Below, in pieces: positions 63,946 through 64,000 of a stretch of DNA of 64,000 bases. Source of the DNA: Stromatinia cepivora (taxonomy: Eukaryota; Ascomycota; Leotiomycetes; Helotiales; Sclerotiniaceae); the NCBI GenBank assembly GCA_014898415.1, contig RCTD01000001.1:3162001-3226000 (forward strand), written 5' to 3'. A program made the position numbers and the translations under genes. Within the stretch, counting starts at the first letter, position 1; each line of letters starts with the position of its first letter. The notes under the pieces were generated by a model. The model saw only the letters and a program-made list of their open reading frames with translations, ran no database searches and had not been told where the DNA came from.

Positions 63946-64000
63946 TTGAGATTATAATAATGAAACCTTTGATATTACCCTTGAGGAGTATAATGAACGA

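Larger units (their letters stand above)
63002..64000 (+). mobile_element. family-4 LTR element, 5' end, continues past the window
   Basis: Starts with a family-4 LTR in plus orientation inserted in copy H. The pentamer before it is CATTA (62997-63001); the sequence after the LTR (ATTCT) differs, so this is not a solo LTR with both target copies in view but most likely the 5' LTR of a longer element. What follows is a TTCGAA-rich array and a 15-bp coding-like repeat. No gag or pol motif is seen yet. Confidence 0.75.

Overview
The window reads as nuclear DNA of a filamentous ascomycete. Genes are cut by short introns with GTAAGT/GTATGT-type donors and CTAAC-like branch sites, there are no bacterial operon signals, and gene-bearing segments alternate sharply with very AT-rich segments full of decayed LTR retrotransposons. 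The decay is almost all C-to-T/G-to-A (TGG to TAG/TGA/TAA, CGA to TGA, CAA to TAA), the footprint expected of repeat-induced point mutation (RIP). Protein and element types would fit a helotialean fungus (Botrytis/Sclerotinia relatives), but the species is an inference.

Gene segment 1 (1-7992) holds a secreted GH3 beta-glucosidase (760-3876, minus, five exons) and a disordered protein of unknown function (6627-7466, minus). Gene segment 2 (22014-about 39270) holds a second secreted GH3 beta-glucosidase (24343-27646, minus, eight exons), an EB1/Bim1/Mal3 microtubule plus-end protein (28878-29820, plus, four exons starting with a 14-nt exon), a Vam7-like PX-SNARE (30411-31541, plus) and a large membrane-anchored coiled-coil protein (33208-35916, minus). 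The two GH3 enzymes would work outside the cell on beta-glucosides; the other genes are cytoskeletal and vacuolar housekeeping.

TE segment 1 (7998-22008) is a Ty3/gypsy chromovirus (family 1, copy A) with a second copy of the same family (copy B, 12760-19804) nested inside its integrase. All four LTRs are 282 bp and both insertions have 5-bp target duplications. TE segment 2 (about 39290-64000) contains a third family-1 copy (C, minus), two 309-bp solo-type LTRs of family 2, a family-3 chromovirus (G, 50846-58301, plus) inserted into the chromodomain of an older related copy (H, minus), a family-4 solo LTR inside H's integrase, and the 5' end of a family-4 element (from 63002) that leaves the window on the right.

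The most interesting signals: (i) family 3 carries an extra long reading frame antisense to the element between pol and the 3' LTR, indel-free for 368 codons in copy H and interrupted only by RIP-type stops; (ii) the nesting order agrees with loss of the reverse-transcriptase Asp-Asp pair (host copies A and H have Asn-Asn, nested copies B and G keep Asp-Asp); (iii) a GC-richer, apparently un-RIPed patch survives inside copy C; (iv) the family-4 element begins with a TTCGAA-rich tandem array followed by nine exact copies of a 15-bp in-frame repeat. All splice models and domain calls come from reading the sequence by eye.
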